A stretch of DNA of 64,000 nt from Zygnema cylindricum (taxonomy: Eukaryota; Streptophyta; Zygnematophyceae; Zygnematales; Zygnemataceae): contig JBBHKE010002555.1 in assembly GCA_037447655.1 (NCBI GenBank), forward strand, positions 312,001-376,000, written 5' to 3'. This document shows, in pieces, positions 33,482 to 45,155 of this stretch (position 1 is its first letter; each line of letters begins with the position of its first letter). The notes beneath the pieces were generated by a model. That model was not told the DNA's origin and did no database searches. It saw only the letters and a list, made by a program, of their open reading frames with translations. The position numbers and the translations under genes are program-made.

Positions 33482-33699
33482 ACTGTGTCTGGTGTCATCA
33501 TTATTTAACTGTCTTTACATAGGTTTGTTGTTAAGAATTTCATCAGAAGGATTCTTTAAACTATGCAGTGTAGTGAGAATCATAATAAATTCAGCTATCC
33601 TAACTTTTCCATTCATTAATTTGCCCTCCAAAGTTAACTCTTTAACTTCTGGATCCGGTTGACTCAACTGAGGACTTTTAGTTAGTCCTTTCTGTTTCC

Positions 33700-34996
33700 C
33701 ACCTCATGGGCTTCTGCTCAACTAGGTATAATGTAATATCCTCTAGGAGACCTTCATTTACATCGACGAATTTGAGAGAACCTTTATCTGCACAGTCTTT
33801 AGCGTAATGATCTGGACCTCCGCATTTGAAACAAGTGACTTTATTTTTGGGTTTTATGCACTCTCTACTAAAACGTCCCTCCTCTCCACAGTTATAACAG
33901 TTAACCTTTTTCAGTTGTGCACACTCAAATGCTCTATGACCATTTTTCCGACAAATAGTGCATGTGGGGATGGTAAGGTTAGGCTTCTGAGCATTAATGC
34001 TTGGTTTACGACACTAAGTGTATTCCCCTCTATTGTGAAATTTATTTCCTGCATTAACACTCTGTCCACCACTCTGATTTCTTCTAAAAAGATTTTGCCT
34101 ATTCACAAGACCCGCATTCAAACCCTCTTCTATAAATTCCTCCTCACCCCATTCTGATACTTCATTGAAATTTCCCCTGAGTGATCGAGTTTCACGACTA
34201 TACCCTAAGTGATCCTCTAATTCTAATGACTTATCTTGTAATTCCTTCAGATTAAGAATTTTTTGATGTTTCAGTTTTGATTTCAGTATAGGATTGAGAT
34301 AGTTCAAGAAATGCAACCTAGCCATTTCCTCAGTCAAACCTATGACATGAATGCTGGATGAGTCAAATTCCACAATATAATCTTTCACAGATCCAGTCCG
34401 CTTACAATTCAACCACTTCTCTTCCATTCTGGATTTATAAGTGACGGACAAGAAACGCGATTTGATGGCGGTTTTAAAAGTTTCCTAATCAACATTATCA
34501 GGAATTAAATTAGACCTTCTCTGAGTGTAATACCAAAAATGAGCATCACCCTTCAGACAGCTAACAGCAAAAGAAGTATAATCATGGCGATCATTATTCC
34601 TAGATTCCAAATAATACTCCATATGAAAAATCCAAGCATCCAACTCATCAATTTTCTTACCATCAAAGCATGGTGCTTCACTGATAGACAATTTCAGATC
34701 TCTTATCTTCTTAGGTCTATCGTGATCATCTCCCTAAAACTAGCATTTCTTTTACTACTCTCACCCTTTTGGTCATTAACATCATTATTTGTCTGAATTA
34801 AGTTAATGAGCTCATCCAATTTCTAATTTGAAACATTCCCATTTTCCTTAACCACTTTCAATTCACTTTTCAATTCAAAAATTGTTTCATCCACAGCAGC
34901 AGCATGCTTATTAAACTTTTTTACCAATCTCACAGTACGTTTCTTCTAAACATTCAAAGCATTTTCCATTTCATGTGTCCATGCAGAATTTGCCAT
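33700..34996 (-). pseudogene. Gypsy Gag with zinc knuckles
   Basis: Starts MANSAWTHEMENA at 34996 and continues through several stops. The capsid part has GDAHFWYYTQRR and the RF/YK...W region of retrotrans_gag. Near the end (33960-33780) are three Cys-rich knuckles: CTICRKNGHRAFEC, CYNCGEEGRFSREC (His replaced by Arg) and CFKCGGPDHYAKDC. Stops are near 34940, 34485 and 34014. Confidence 0.85.
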
Positions 34997-35759
34997 TATC
35001 ACAAAATGAAATCGAGTAAAAGAAAGATAGAATATAATTTCCCAAAGAAATTTGTTGCAGGTTTGAAGTCCTCTGATAGCTCCAATCCAAAACTTCTTCT
35101 CTTTAAGAAATCCTTTGAAAAAGATCAAAATCTGAGAAATCAATAAGACATTGAAAGTAAGTTAGTGCAAATTCAATTTTTCAATTTCCCAAACAATGAT
35201 GCACAAAGGTAAGAATTTCCCCCACAGTTTTGCACCAGCAAAATTTTAAGCTCTCAAAGGTAAAATTCAACCACAAATTTTGCAACAGCAAAATTGAAAG
35301 CAATCAAAGGTAACAATTTCGGGTTTGAAAAGTTTTAAGTCATTTTTAGACTCCTTTGCTCTTGAAGAAGTAAAGTGCTCCACTTTCCTCCTCCACCATC
35401 AGCAAATTCCCCATTTCCCACTACATCAGGATCTTTTGTTCTATAATCCTCACATCCTCACCCTTTATGGCTTCAAGCCCTCCCTCTACACATGAATCAT
35501 TCCTAACAGAAGGCAAGTTTGTTTGGCCTCTAGGTAATTGTAGTGAGCTTCAGCGGTGGCTACACTGCCCACCCCGCCTTAGTCTTTAGGACCTAAGCAC
35601 GCCACACATCTAACCAGCGGCCGCTGGCAGTGTGGTCACTTAGTTTCCCTCCAATCCCCTACCACTGCACATTGTGGTTCCACCGACATAGGTCATAGCA
35701 CCCTCACCGGTCACGGCAGTCGATTTTCGGGTGAGCAAACTTCTCCCTGATTTCTAACC

Positions 35760-35775
35760 AAAGCTTTGATACCAT
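35760..35775 (-). other. Primer-binding site of the gypsy element
   Basis: On the minus strand TGGTATCAAAGC begins two bases after the LTR. Plant initiator tRNA-Met primed elements carry TGGTATCAGAGC here, so this is the same site with one change. Confidence 0.85.
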
Positions 35776-35776
35776 A

Positions 35777-37810
35777 TGTAACAGGATTTCCTACCTCTTT
35801 GAAAATCCCATTACTTCAATCAATTTCAACCACACATTCCACACATTGGAAAATGCACATCCACATTGGAAAACACTCACATAAGGATAAACTTTAAATT
35901 AGAAGAAGCTTCTGTCCACATAACATTAGCTTGGTTCTTGCCCTCATGGCTCAACCCTTCAAATTAAAGTGTTTCCTCTACTCTCCACTCTTAATAATTC
36001 TATCTCTTAACTACTAAAACACTATTTAGTTAGTAAGAGATTTCAATGCAAAAATGCCTTTTCTACAATTTGGTATTAATCGCTCAGGACCAAGATCAGC
36101 CGGAATTTCCACAAACTTTTCCCAAAGGAAAAGATGTCTACTCTCCTTTTACACTTCACTATTTATCCATCATCGCCCTGGACTCGCAAGGCCAGAGTCA
36201 ACGCTCCGTTTTAACAGGCTTTTACCTGGGCCAATCATTGATCAGCAAAGACTCAAAGGACCAATGCAATAACGTGCGAAATCTCTTACTAACTACTTAG
36301 CACTTTACTAACCAATCAAACGTTACGTTTCACTACGTAACATTTACGTGCAAAAGTGCGCGCCAAACGAAACGCGACTTCGCATGATCGTGCGTAACAA
36401 ATTTCGCACGCGAAACTTCCTACGAAATTCCCTTAAGTAAAAGTGACGTTTCGTACTAAAATTTGTACGAAACGAACCATCGTGCATACTAAACGTTTCG
36501 TTAGAACTTTGTGAAACGTATGAAACTCTGAGACCTCCATAAGTCCTCAGAGTGGACAGCTTCCAAGAAGCCTCTAGGATAATCATGACCCCTTTGTGTT
36601 TAAGCAAAAATAACTGCCACCTTGGCAGACAAAAACTCTGACCACCTTCACCCCTGTGAAGACAAGACTCCCCTGAGCCGATAGCAAAAAGAATCTTTTT
36701 TTTTTTATCTCTGAATTTGCTCCCCTGAGCAGTAAGTTATGGAGGGTCAAAGTTGACCTTTTGTACAGAAGCTCTCTGGGAGAGAGGGTCCTGTCTCCTA
36801 ATTTTTCTAAGTCCTATCTCACTCACAGACTCTATCTACTGATGTACGGAACCAATCAGAATTGAGTTCCGTATGCAAAAGTACAGCTGCCGGTGTACTA
36901 TAGGTACGGACATTGTACGACAAGGCCTAAATATCGACACATGTCATATCCGGATTCGATGCCATAATCTCCGGGGATTCCACGATCCAACAAAATTTCG
37001 CCACGCGTCATCCGTTCTGGCGATGGCCACAAACCGCCGAAAACTTCCTCCGCGATCTCGGCGCTAATTGCGGCCGTCCGATTAGAATCTAATTTAATCG
37101 TAGCCGTAATAAATACATGTGCGGTATTTGTTTCATTTACGAAACAAATGCGCGGTATTGATTTATAGTCCGTACCGTAATCCGTACTTTATATATTACC
37201 GGATCTATGTATCCCGTAATCTATTATAGTTAAATGAATAATCGTACGTATACATATTTAAATAACTATCAAGCTATGTACTACGTATCATGACTCCTAG
37301 ACTTAACGACTAAGGCTGCCGGCTATTTCCTGTCTGCCGGCCGGCGGGTACAAGGATCAATTCCTGCCGCCGGCACATACCTTTTAAATAATAAAACCCG
37401 AACTAATATAAATTTCCCGTAAACCTCAGGATAGCCTAGGTAGCCATGGCTCTAGCTTCCTCTCCAATTTCTCAGTGACTGCGACAAGTTTGAGAGTTGG
37501 AGAGAGAAGTTAGAGGTAGACTGCCTCGGCTTCTTTCTTTCTATTCAGACCTAGAAAATACTTAAAACCATTAATTTCTACAACGTACACGCTTAAATTC
37601 GGTACTAATTTGACCCTTAACCCGTTTCAATGATACCCACTTGTTATTTAGACCCCACGCTGTCACCTAAATACACCCATCGCTATAACTTTTATAATAT
37701 AACTCCAAATAGCGTGATTCTTTCGCGGACGTCTACCAAATTTAGTACTCTATAATCATAATACCTAAATACCCCTTTATAAACAAGTTAGATCCGCTAT
37801 TGCTGTTACA
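35777..37810 (-). repeat. 5' LTR of the gypsy element, interrupted
   Basis: Starts TGTAACAGGATTTCC, ends GCTGTTACA. It is split at 36520/37583 by a 1062-bp solo LTR. The two halves together match the 968-bp left LTR with few differences, so the element is fairly young although its genes are broken. Confidence 0.9.
36521..37582 (-). mobile_element. Solo LTR of copia family B nested in the gypsy LTR
   Basis: In family orientation (minus) it starts TGTAGAAATTAATGG and ends GAGTTTCA; a perfect 5-bp duplication ACGTA flanks it (36516-36520, 37583-37587). It aligns along its length to 62448-63495. The ATG that opens the MEVSEF coding start of gag is preserved (36540-36538). The tRNA-like segment is at 37298-37375. 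Confidence 0.92.
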
Positions 37811-37815
37811 TGAGA

Positions 37816-37975
37816 CATATATGGTCAATAGACTCCCCTCGACGAGGAGAGTTTCTTCGCACGGGTCGTGTACCATTGGTACACGTTAAAGTAAAAAAAA
37901 TATTCACCACGAAAAGGCGATGAGAAGCGAACACGTCGTACACGCCATGTGCCTTCCACCACGGTGTATGTAGGT
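37816..37975 (-). repeat. Dispersed element with CGACGAGGAGAG hairpin, copy 3 (partial)
   Basis: Nearly the same as 28183-28325 (AATAGACTCCCCTCGACGAG, GTTTCTTCGCACGGGTCGTG, GCGAACACGTCGTACACGCC). The gypsy element is inserted just at its left boundary. Confidence 0.7.
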
Positions 37976-38164
37976 GGACCGATATATCCTCGCACGCTCC
38001 TTTGACATCCGCTGAAATTCAAAGTTTGCAGCGCCATTCCGTTTCGAAATTTTGATTTTAAATATCAAAAATAATATCTGATCACAAAATTTTCTTACGA
38101 ATCATTACTACCTCCGTTAGAACAAATATTATAAACAGATTTTCAGTTTGAAGAATATTTTTAG

Positions 38165-38310
38165 ATTTTAAGAATTTGAAAACTAGCTTACGTGGCGCCA
38201 ATCATAATTGAAAAACGATGTTTACTGGCACGACATAATGGAACGACGTGCCAGTAAAAACTACAAATAGACGTCTCCGCATGTTTACTAGGACCGCCTA
38301 ATGGAGTAAA
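38165..38310 (-). repeat. Dispersed hairpin repeat (GGCACGAC family), copy 2
   Basis: Inverted copy of 14185-14330, with the hairpin TTTACTGGCACGAC...GACGTGCCAGTAAA and the ACGTGGCGCCAATCATAATTG segment. Confidence 0.65.
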
Positions 38311-38330
38311 GGCCAAATTGACTAATTTCT

Positions 38331-38681
38331 AGTGTTTATATCGATAGCCATCTGCTGATAACCGATATGTATCTTTCTTTGAACGAGGGAGAATCGATAT
38401 ATCGGTGAAGGAATTATTGCGATATAGATTACCGAGAAATATTGGACCAATAAATACATTATGGCAAAAAAAAATCAAAAGCCCCTTGCTCTTCGCGATA
38501 TCTCCGTGCTCATATAGTGTTACTTCCGTACTTTTGTACGGAAAAATCGCTCGAACCGACAATTATCACCGATCATTTTTGTTGCTTTCGGAACGAGATA
38601 TCGAGACCCTTCGGCGTCTGTTTACTAATAATATCGGTTATCAACTTAATCGCGATAAAATTTACCAAATAGACAACACTA
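38331..38681. other. TATCG-rich segment, possible small hAT-like relic
   Basis: Packed with TATCG/CGATA motifs like the ends of 13642-18844; CTAGTGTT near 38331 is inverted as AACACTAG near 38674. A 107-codon open frame (38405-38728) crosses it without any known motif; I do not call it a gene. Confidence 0.3.
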
Positions 38682-39631
38682 GTAGTTTCATTAAATATTG
38701 TATTAATCATAGCGTCGCTACAAAGTGAATACCATATATCGCAAAAAATGAACACAAACAACTCTGCGATAGTCGACGGTTATCATTGGCGGATTATCGT
38801 GTAAGATAAGCATCACAAGCGATGACCCATATGGTGGAGCGAGACTCGAGTCACACAATTGGCCATTACCAATAAGGCACGTGGTTGTCTAAAAAACGAA
38901 TAAAGTATATCAACCATTAAAGCATGTGAGAAAATATTATTTTCCTTTTGTTTTCAATGTCACAACATGCTTCTGTATTTCATGAACCATTATGTTATCA
39001 AAACTTGATCTTTTTATACAACATTTGTTGTTTGATTGTTGCCCTTTGCGTTTTAATTGTTCACGCCACATTCGTCAATGTTTATTACTTTTATTTTGTT
39101 GTCTCTCCGACTATCGTTGGATTCATGTACAAAAATTGAGCATATGAAAAAGGGATTTTTTAAGACCTTTCATATGAAAAATGGCATATCGTGTTCTATT
39201 CGCCCTTGCTATGCTATTTCGATCCGTAAGTTTTGACTAAATTCAAATTGTATTTTTTGTTCATTCAATTAGCTAGACTAACCTTAAACGAGGGGTTTGG
39301 GTATTTAAACTCATGGTAAAAAAAAGTGTGTAAAAGTACAGACCCATTTAAACAAAAAACTTAGGTGATTCGATTAAGGCGAAAGGACACTGTTGATGGA
39401 ATTTTTAGTGTGCCAAAACATATGTGGCACACGAAAAAACGGAGAGCAAAATAAAGGGAATTATATGAGCAGAAAAATTGGTAAGAAAAAGTAAAAAGCT
39501 TAACAAGTTTTAAGATTTCTAATTTGTGAACTAAGACAAACCACCACAAAATAACTCGATTTGAGGAACTTTGTCAAAGGTTTTATGTTGGGTGAGCTTA
39601 CAAAACTACAGTTATTTTTGTTATTATTTTA
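38682..39631. other. No recognisable feature
   Basis: AT-rich DNA with short open frames (38948-39139, 39361-39549) that have no support. Confidence 0.45.
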
Positions 39632-40299
39632 GGGAATTGCTTATCGCAGAGAAGATTTTTGCTGCACGCAGGTAGTTGTCAGAAATTATACATTTGAAAT
39701 ACAATTTCGTACAAGCTACGTACCTTTAATTTCAGATCTGACGGTCATCCGTCGAACAACTTTGACTGGCGTACCGACGGTTAAAAAAGTGTCGCGCTTG
39801 CAAACGTCGACCGTCATAAAAAAAATAAAATTTCACACGGCCGGTGCAGTTTTATTGTAACCAAACTGCGGAAGCCAGATATAAATAAAATGGCTGCGTG
39901 CAAGTAGTTTATCACCTCACGTTAGCTGCAAAAATGAAATCAACTCGTTGTCACGTCCACCGTGGATGTGACGACGTGTCATTTTAGATTCATCGATATT
40001 TATACGAGGGTAGTCGGGTAAGCATTTTTATTTTGTACAAAGTTTATTTGGTTTCATGCGAGTTTACACATGTTGTACGTCGTCCTTTAATATGCGTCCA
40101 AGTTCAATGTAACGGTTCGCGAGTTGATTTCATTTTTGCAGTAAACTACCTGCGCGCAACGATTTTATTTATATGTAGCTGCCGCAGTTTGGTTACAGTA
40201 AACCTGCGCCGGCCGTGTGAAATTTTATTTTTTTTATGACGGTCGACGTTTGCAAAAATCTGCGCGCAGCAAAAATCGTCTCTGCGATTAGCAATTCCC
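39632..40299. mobile_element. MITE with GGGAATTGC terminal inverted repeats and 8-bp TSD
   Basis: Ends GGGAATTGCTTATCGCAGAG and, inverted, CTCTGCGATTAGCAATTCCC; the arms continue to pair for over 200 bp (GTCGACCGTCATAAA, CACGGCCGG, AACTGCGG). The 8-bp sequence TTATTTTA directly flanks both ends (39624-39631, 40300-40307). It is 668 bp long with no coding frame. It is related to the inner element of 11342-13384. Confidence 0.85.
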
Positions 40300-40321
40300 T
40301 TATTTTAAACCTTCTAGTCCT

Positions 40322-41248
40322 TGTTGTTCTACAACCACAGTTGCAGGTGGAGGTCCACCAGTAGTAGTGGATGTAGACATAGACTTCAGCAAAAGCTACT
40401 AGAAATCCTATCAAACAACAACCTTTGATATAACACAAAAACTGCTCACAGTTTCCAAATATCACCAAAATCCACAATAATACAGTATCACATGCATTCT
40501 GCCAATTCCCAAAATTGCAGCCGAATTGAACCAGTATACCATAAGATACAACACTTGGAAGTTTCCCAAAAACTGTCCCTTACAGAGGTAGATCTCAATA
40601 CTTGATGATTACAATTTTGGCTAAGTCCTAACTTTATACTCATAGAGAGTATCTACTGAAAACTAACTAATCCGATGTCTACACCTGGAACAGCAGTACT
40701 GTACTACACTACGACAAGGTACCAAATCAGTACACTACTGTGAGTACGTCCAAACCCTATTTGACTACTAAACACAAATATACTTAGTGGAACACTACAT
40801 TCTAATCCGCTAAGTAAAAACTACTGTGTTTCAGATATGCAAATAGATTCCCGTACAGTAGTGTTCAAGGTGCTTAGTTAGCAGTGGATGCTAGCGTCCA
40901 ACCGACTGTTGATCAAGTGCTCCAAGTCACATGAGATCGTACAAAGTGATGAGTCATTTGTGGTCCCACGTGAATCTCGTCCGTTCACTCGATTCGCATC
41001 TACGGTCGTCGTTGAATGTTGTACCACTATCTTTGCGGACTATCGATTGAGTCTCCGTCCGTCCGATTCTTCAACAGTATTCGTTCGATGTGTGACGCGT
41101 GGTAAAGTGTGTCGGCGCTCTCCCGAAAAACCGGTATGATGTTTATTTTATGACGCGTGTCCCAACAGAAGTAGACCAAAAATATTCTAAGTACTTGGTC
41201 TCGCCTCACAGCTCTGTTTAGTGAGTATTAAGATTTTTTATTTCAACA
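40322..41248 (-). repeat. 3' LTR of copia A
   Basis: 927 bp; includes near its end (plus coordinates about 40378-40322) the same MSTSTTT coding start as the 5' LTR. Confidence 0.9.
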
Positions 41249-41271
41249 GTCCCCTAAATCTTTAGACTCGC

Positions 41272-41542
41272 TTACTCACTTAACCCAACAAACTCTCTGC
41301 AATACTTCAACTTAGGAGCTAGAAGAGCTTTAGTCATCATATCAGCCACTATCTTTTCATCCGGTAAATAACTCATTTTTATCACTCTTGCAAGCACATT
41401 TTCTCTCACAAAATGTAGTCTAACATCCATATGTTTGCTTTTAAAATGATGACTAGAGTTAGAGGCAATGGCTATTGCTGCCTGATTGTCACACTAGATA
41501 ACTTGAGGACCGGTTTGCATATACCTTAGTTCTTGCAAAGTG
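41272..41542 (-). pseudogene. Copia A RNase H, C-terminal piece
   Basis: Encodes CDNQAAIAIAS, SKHMDVRLHFVREN, KALLAPKLKYC and the terminal VGLSE-stop at 41272. A Trp codon before CDNQ has become TAG. The rest of RNase H continues at 46136 beyond the nested element. Confidence 0.88.
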
Positions 41543-41547
41543 GCCTT

Positions 41548-42540
41548 TGTTGTTTTGAAAAGTGAGTTTCGTGCGTACGAGACAGTTTGCCCGTAACTGC
41601 TAATTGGATTTAATATGGAGGTTTGAATAGATTCACAGATTGGGGGAGCGAACGGATTGATATAATTAAAGTGACGTAAAAGACTCATTGAGTGGTGTGA
41701 ACAAGCTGTGACAAATGGACGGCGGATCGCGAAGCGATCCGATGTAAAATAAACGGAATAGGCGCCGCCGGTACGGCGGAGCTGCGACGCAGTTAAGTCA
41801 ACGTAGCTGCGGCTATTTGTATGACCCGTACGGACAAGCGCAGCTAGCGCAGCCAGCGCAGCCAGCGCAGCTAGCGCAGCTGCGGATAATATGACTAGGA
41901 TAGATCTCGAGTAATGATGATTGTACGGTAGTGGTAGCTTAGTAGTTGCTTAGTGGTAGCTTGGTTTCTGACATACGAAGAGTACGGTGTAAATATTCTG
42001 TATCACAGAGGTTTGTCCTTTTGACTAGTTAGGTTATTAGAGTAGTTACAGTACGGCTGGTATGCCTGCGTACTCTGAGTATAACTTGCAGGACTTAGAT
42101 TATTTTATGTATTGCAACCAAGTTTATCAAAGCAATGGCAAACTGTTTTCTGCATCTTTGACCTGTTGGTGTGATCACTCTGTTTGGTGCTTTCATGTGA
42201 AACTTTGTGGAGTTATTCTATGATATAGAATATATATGTCTGTGAAGTTTCATTGTATTCCACTATCTCTGTAAGATTCTGTGAGCAGTCTAAGTGGTTA
42301 GTTTGTGAAGCTGTCAGCTGTTTATGTGAAACTCTGGAGCCTATATCTTCTAGATTCCTTGGTGGATTTAGCTGTAACTTTGGGAGTTTATAGTGTATAT
42401 GGTATACTGCCTATTGGTGCAGTTTGAGGTGATTCTGTTTAGTTTGGAGTAATCTGTGCTGTCTGAAACACAACTGTTTTTGAGGTAGTCTGTGGGTGTT
42501 TCCGTGAGTAATCCATGGCTGAAATAGGCTATGGACAACA
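41548..42540 (+). repeat. 5' LTR of copia C
   Basis: Begins TGTTGTTTTGAAAAG, ends CAACA. Includes an AGCGCAGC-rich GC patch at 41835-41885 and the gag ATG at 42515. Confidence 0.92.
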
Positions 42541-44203
42541 GGTTATGGGCCCACACCCATGGCTACCTATATTTGATGGATCAAAATATCACTACTGGAA
42601 GTGTGCGCTTGAGAGCTTCTTCGAGATGATGGAGCTAATGGATGTGGTGGACGGTACCTTGGCCGAAACATCAAATGACTGGAAAAGGAAAAATCATGAG
42701 TGTCTAAGGGTTATCAAGAACTCCTTGACTGAGGATTTGGTAATGTCATACCTAAGTTTTAAAAGGGCAGCTGAATTATGGAAGAGCTTAGAATGTATGT
42801 ATGCAATGACGTCTTTATATCATTTGCTCAACAGTGTTACCAAAATAGTTGAACACAAGTATGTAGGAGGTAGTATGGAGAAACACTATATTGACTTACA
42901 AGTATTATTTGCAGAAAATGATTTGGCAGGGGGAAACTTTAGAGATGCTCAACAAGCTATCTTGTTAATGAGAAGTCTACCTAAAGAATATAAGAGTGCA
43001 CTAGATCGATTGATTTTAATTGATAAAAATGATTGGAGTATAACTGTAGCTAGACGAGCTATTCTAGATGAAGAGGCAAATAGAAAGGTTTTATCAAGTG
43101 AAAGGAATATGAAGGAATCTAAGTCTCAGTTTCAGAAATTTAAAGGTAATAGTGAGTTCGGAGATCGGCCAAAGAATTGTTTTTACTGTAATGATTTAGG
43201 ACATACCTTCAGGGTATGTCCATCGTATAAAAGTGCATGTGTTACAGGGAATTTCAGAGATGGATGGGACAACACCCTAGTTCGAACCCTAACAAGAAAG
43301 GAATCAAGTGCTTTCGTGAGTGAGAGACAAGACTCGACAAATGACAAAAGGCATACACCGTGTGTTGACGAATTTATGTATTTACCGACCTCCTGTGGTG
43401 TTTGGAATGGAGTAAAGAAGGAGGTGACAGAAAAGGATTTAATGTCTGTCCCTTTTCCCAACGTCAGATTGGTGAGTAACAAAGAGTTACAGGAGGAAGA
43501 GTTGGTTGAAGTAAAAGAAATTAGAGGAAGAGAAGGTCACTTGGAAGTGGAAGCCGAAAAATACTTAAACATAAAGACTAATAAACTAAACCCAATTTTT
43601 CTAGAAGGACCGGGCGAAAATATGAAGAAAACTGAAATTAGGAATGAGGTGTATAATGTGGAAACTGGTGGAAGGAGTTATGTCACCGAAGATAGTGTGG
43701 TGAAGGACGAAACAGAGAAGGACACGATTTCTGGTACCTTATCAAGTGAAAAATCTGTGAGTGAAAATTGCTTACAAGAAAGTTTGTTAACTAAAGCAAG
43801 AGGAGTTGAAGGAGGAGATGGACACTTACAAGCAGAAACTAGAAGTAAGGTGGCCGTGAAAATTGGTGAACTAGGAGAAAAACAAAGAAAAACTGTTCAA
43901 AAAATTGGAGTGAGAAAAGAAGTTTGTGGGAGTGAAAAATGCAATAAAAATGCAGAAGTTAAAAGAGTGCAGCTGAAAAGAAGAAGAATCAAAATTAAAA
44001 TTTCTCAAATGAATGAAGTTGACGGAAGTAGCAAATCTATGGAGAAAAACATAAAGGTGAAACAGAAAACTAGTATTTGTGACTTTAAACGAGTAGAAAA
44101 TTGTGATAGAAATGTAAACTGTCAAACAAGACAAAAGATCATGAAGAAAACAAAAAGAAGATGTAATATTCAAAGGATCAAGGGTAGAAGAAAACATGCT
44201 TAG
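42515..44203 (+). CDS. Gag of non-autonomous copia element C (562 aa)
   Basis: Uninterrupted. The ATG at 42515 lies 26 nt inside the 5' LTR, so the first residues (MAEIGYGQ) are LTR-encoded and the next residues (VMGPHP) lie over the primer-binding site. Residues 1-200 are a copia-type Gag (UBN2/DUF4219-like): LPIFDGSKYHYWK, LWKSLECMYAM, LPKEYKSALD and a helical KNDWSITVARRAILDEEA. A zinc knuckle CFYCNDLGHTFRVC starts at residue 222 (CX2CX4HX4C), fitting RNA packaging. After it, where autonomous elements encode protease, is a ~310-residue Lys/Glu/Arg-rich extension of unknown function, probably nuclear or RNA-binding from its composition alone. The intact frame among broken relatives suggests selection or recent mobilisation by partner elements. 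Confidence 0.85.
   Translation: MAEIGYGQQVMGPHPWLPIFDGSKYHYWKCALESFFEMMELMDVVDGTLAETSNDWKRKNHECLRVIKNSLTEDLVMSYLSFKRAAELWKSLECMYAMTSLYHLLNSVTKIVEHKYVGGSMEKHYIDLQVLFAENDLAGGNFRDAQQAILLMRSLPKEYKSALDRLILIDKNDWSITVARRAILDEEANRKVLSSERNMKESKSQFQKFKGNSEFGDRPKNCFYCNDLGHTFRVCPSYKSACVTGNFRDGWDNTLVRTLTRKESSAFVSERQDSTNDKRHTPCVDEFMYLPTSCGVWNGVKKEVTEKDLMSVPFPNVRLVSNKELQEEELVEVKEIRGREGHLEVEAEKYLNIKTNKLNPIFLEGPGENMKKTEIRNEVYNVETGGRSYVTEDSVVKDETEKDTISGTLSSEKSVSENCLQESLLTKARGVEGGDGHLQAETRSKVAVKIGELGEKQRKTVQKIGVRKEVCGSEKCNKNAEVKRVQLKRRRIKIKISQMNEVDGSSKSMEKNIKVKQKTSICDFKRVENCDRNVNCQTRQKIMKKTKRRCNIQRIKGRRKHA
42541..42554 (+). other. Primer-binding site of copia C (half-tRNA type)
   Basis: GGTTATGGGCCCAC directly follows the LTR. 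It is complementary to the anticodon stem-loop of plant initiator tRNA-Met (GTGGGCCCATAACC), not to its 3' end. Confidence 0.8.
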
Positions 44204-45155
44204 AAAGTGATCAAGAAAAGAGAGCGGAAGAAATGATTTTCTGGAGGATATTTCTGAAGAATGTGAATTTAGAGAAATCTTAGTTTTTGGAAAAACTTAT
44301 TTTACAGGCATGTCTTATAAAGACAACTTTGTTTGACATTCTATTTGTTTTTGGTTGGACTTTAGATTTGTATTCTTCCTTGTTGCGTTAGTTGAAAAGA
44401 AACAAAAAGATTTATTTATGTATTTTTGAAAACGAAGGAGGTGGTGGAAGCAATGACTTGTTCAGGAACGAAAATTTCGGGAGACATGGCAGAGCGCAGC
44501 GAAAGCAGTGGAGAATCATTGGAAGAAGTTCGCGTCGCGAAGAGCGACGCAGCATAGCGGCGCAACAAAAGGAGTGGTGTTGTATGACACTTACACGCTG
44601 ATTATTTTATTCCAGGTACAGGCGACTAAACATTCAGGGGTTATGCATTTATGGCATAAGAGGAGCTATTAGATGACACTTTTTTCAAGAAGGCAGCAAG
44701 CGACTGGGAATTGGCAGAGGGCAGCAGGAGTAATGGCGATGTCGACAAAGCACTTGTGATGTGGGGTTTGTGCTAAATATATTGTTTGATGAATAGTGGA
44801 GGCTGATACAGAATTTTGAATATTTAAATATATATATATTTTTTTTGGTTTCTTTTGTTTATACATTAGAGTGGAAACATTTGCGTACAGCATGGACTAA
44901 TGAGTCTAAAGCTTTAGGGGAGTATAGAATTTGAAAGCTTTAGTCTCAGTAGATGAGGCTATGAGGAGGAAGTCAAAGGTGAAAAAGAGCAGCAGTTAGA
45001 ACTGCGATGTCAAACTAGCGCAGCGTAGCAGCATAGCAGTACACGCTGCACTTTGTATTCATACTGCGCTGCGATGTCAAACTAGCGCAGCGTAGCAACA
45101 TAGCATTACACGCTGCATAATTTTCTGGGTGCACGAAACTAAATTTTCGGGGGAG
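44204..45155 (+). other. Non-coding 3' internal region of copia C
   Basis: Between the gag stop and the 3' LTR. It contains short GCGCAGC-type repeats (CTAGCGCAGCGTAGCA near 45010 and 45075) and no pol motif. It ends in the polypurine tract. Confidence 0.7.

Larger units (their letters stand above)
29640..37810 (-). mobile_element. Ty3/gypsy LTR retrotransposon, decayed, with nested solo LTR
   Basis: LTRs 29640-30607 (968 bp) and 35777-37810 (2034 bp because of a nested insertion) begin TGTAACAGG (TGAAGCAGG in the left copy) and end TGTTACA. A perfect 5-bp target duplication TGAGA flanks it (29635-29639 and 37811-37815). On the minus strand the primer-binding site TGGTATCAAAGC follows the right LTR; it matches the 3' end of plant initiator tRNA-Met with one mismatch. 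Internal order is gag, protease, RT, RNase H, integrase, the gypsy order. All genes carry stops or frameshifts and the integrase core is deleted, so it cannot move on its own. Confidence 0.93.

Noticed and set aside
38405-38728. 107-codon open frame (+)
   Set aside because: Crosses TATCG-rich transposon-end-like DNA, with no recognisable motif or conserved neighbour.
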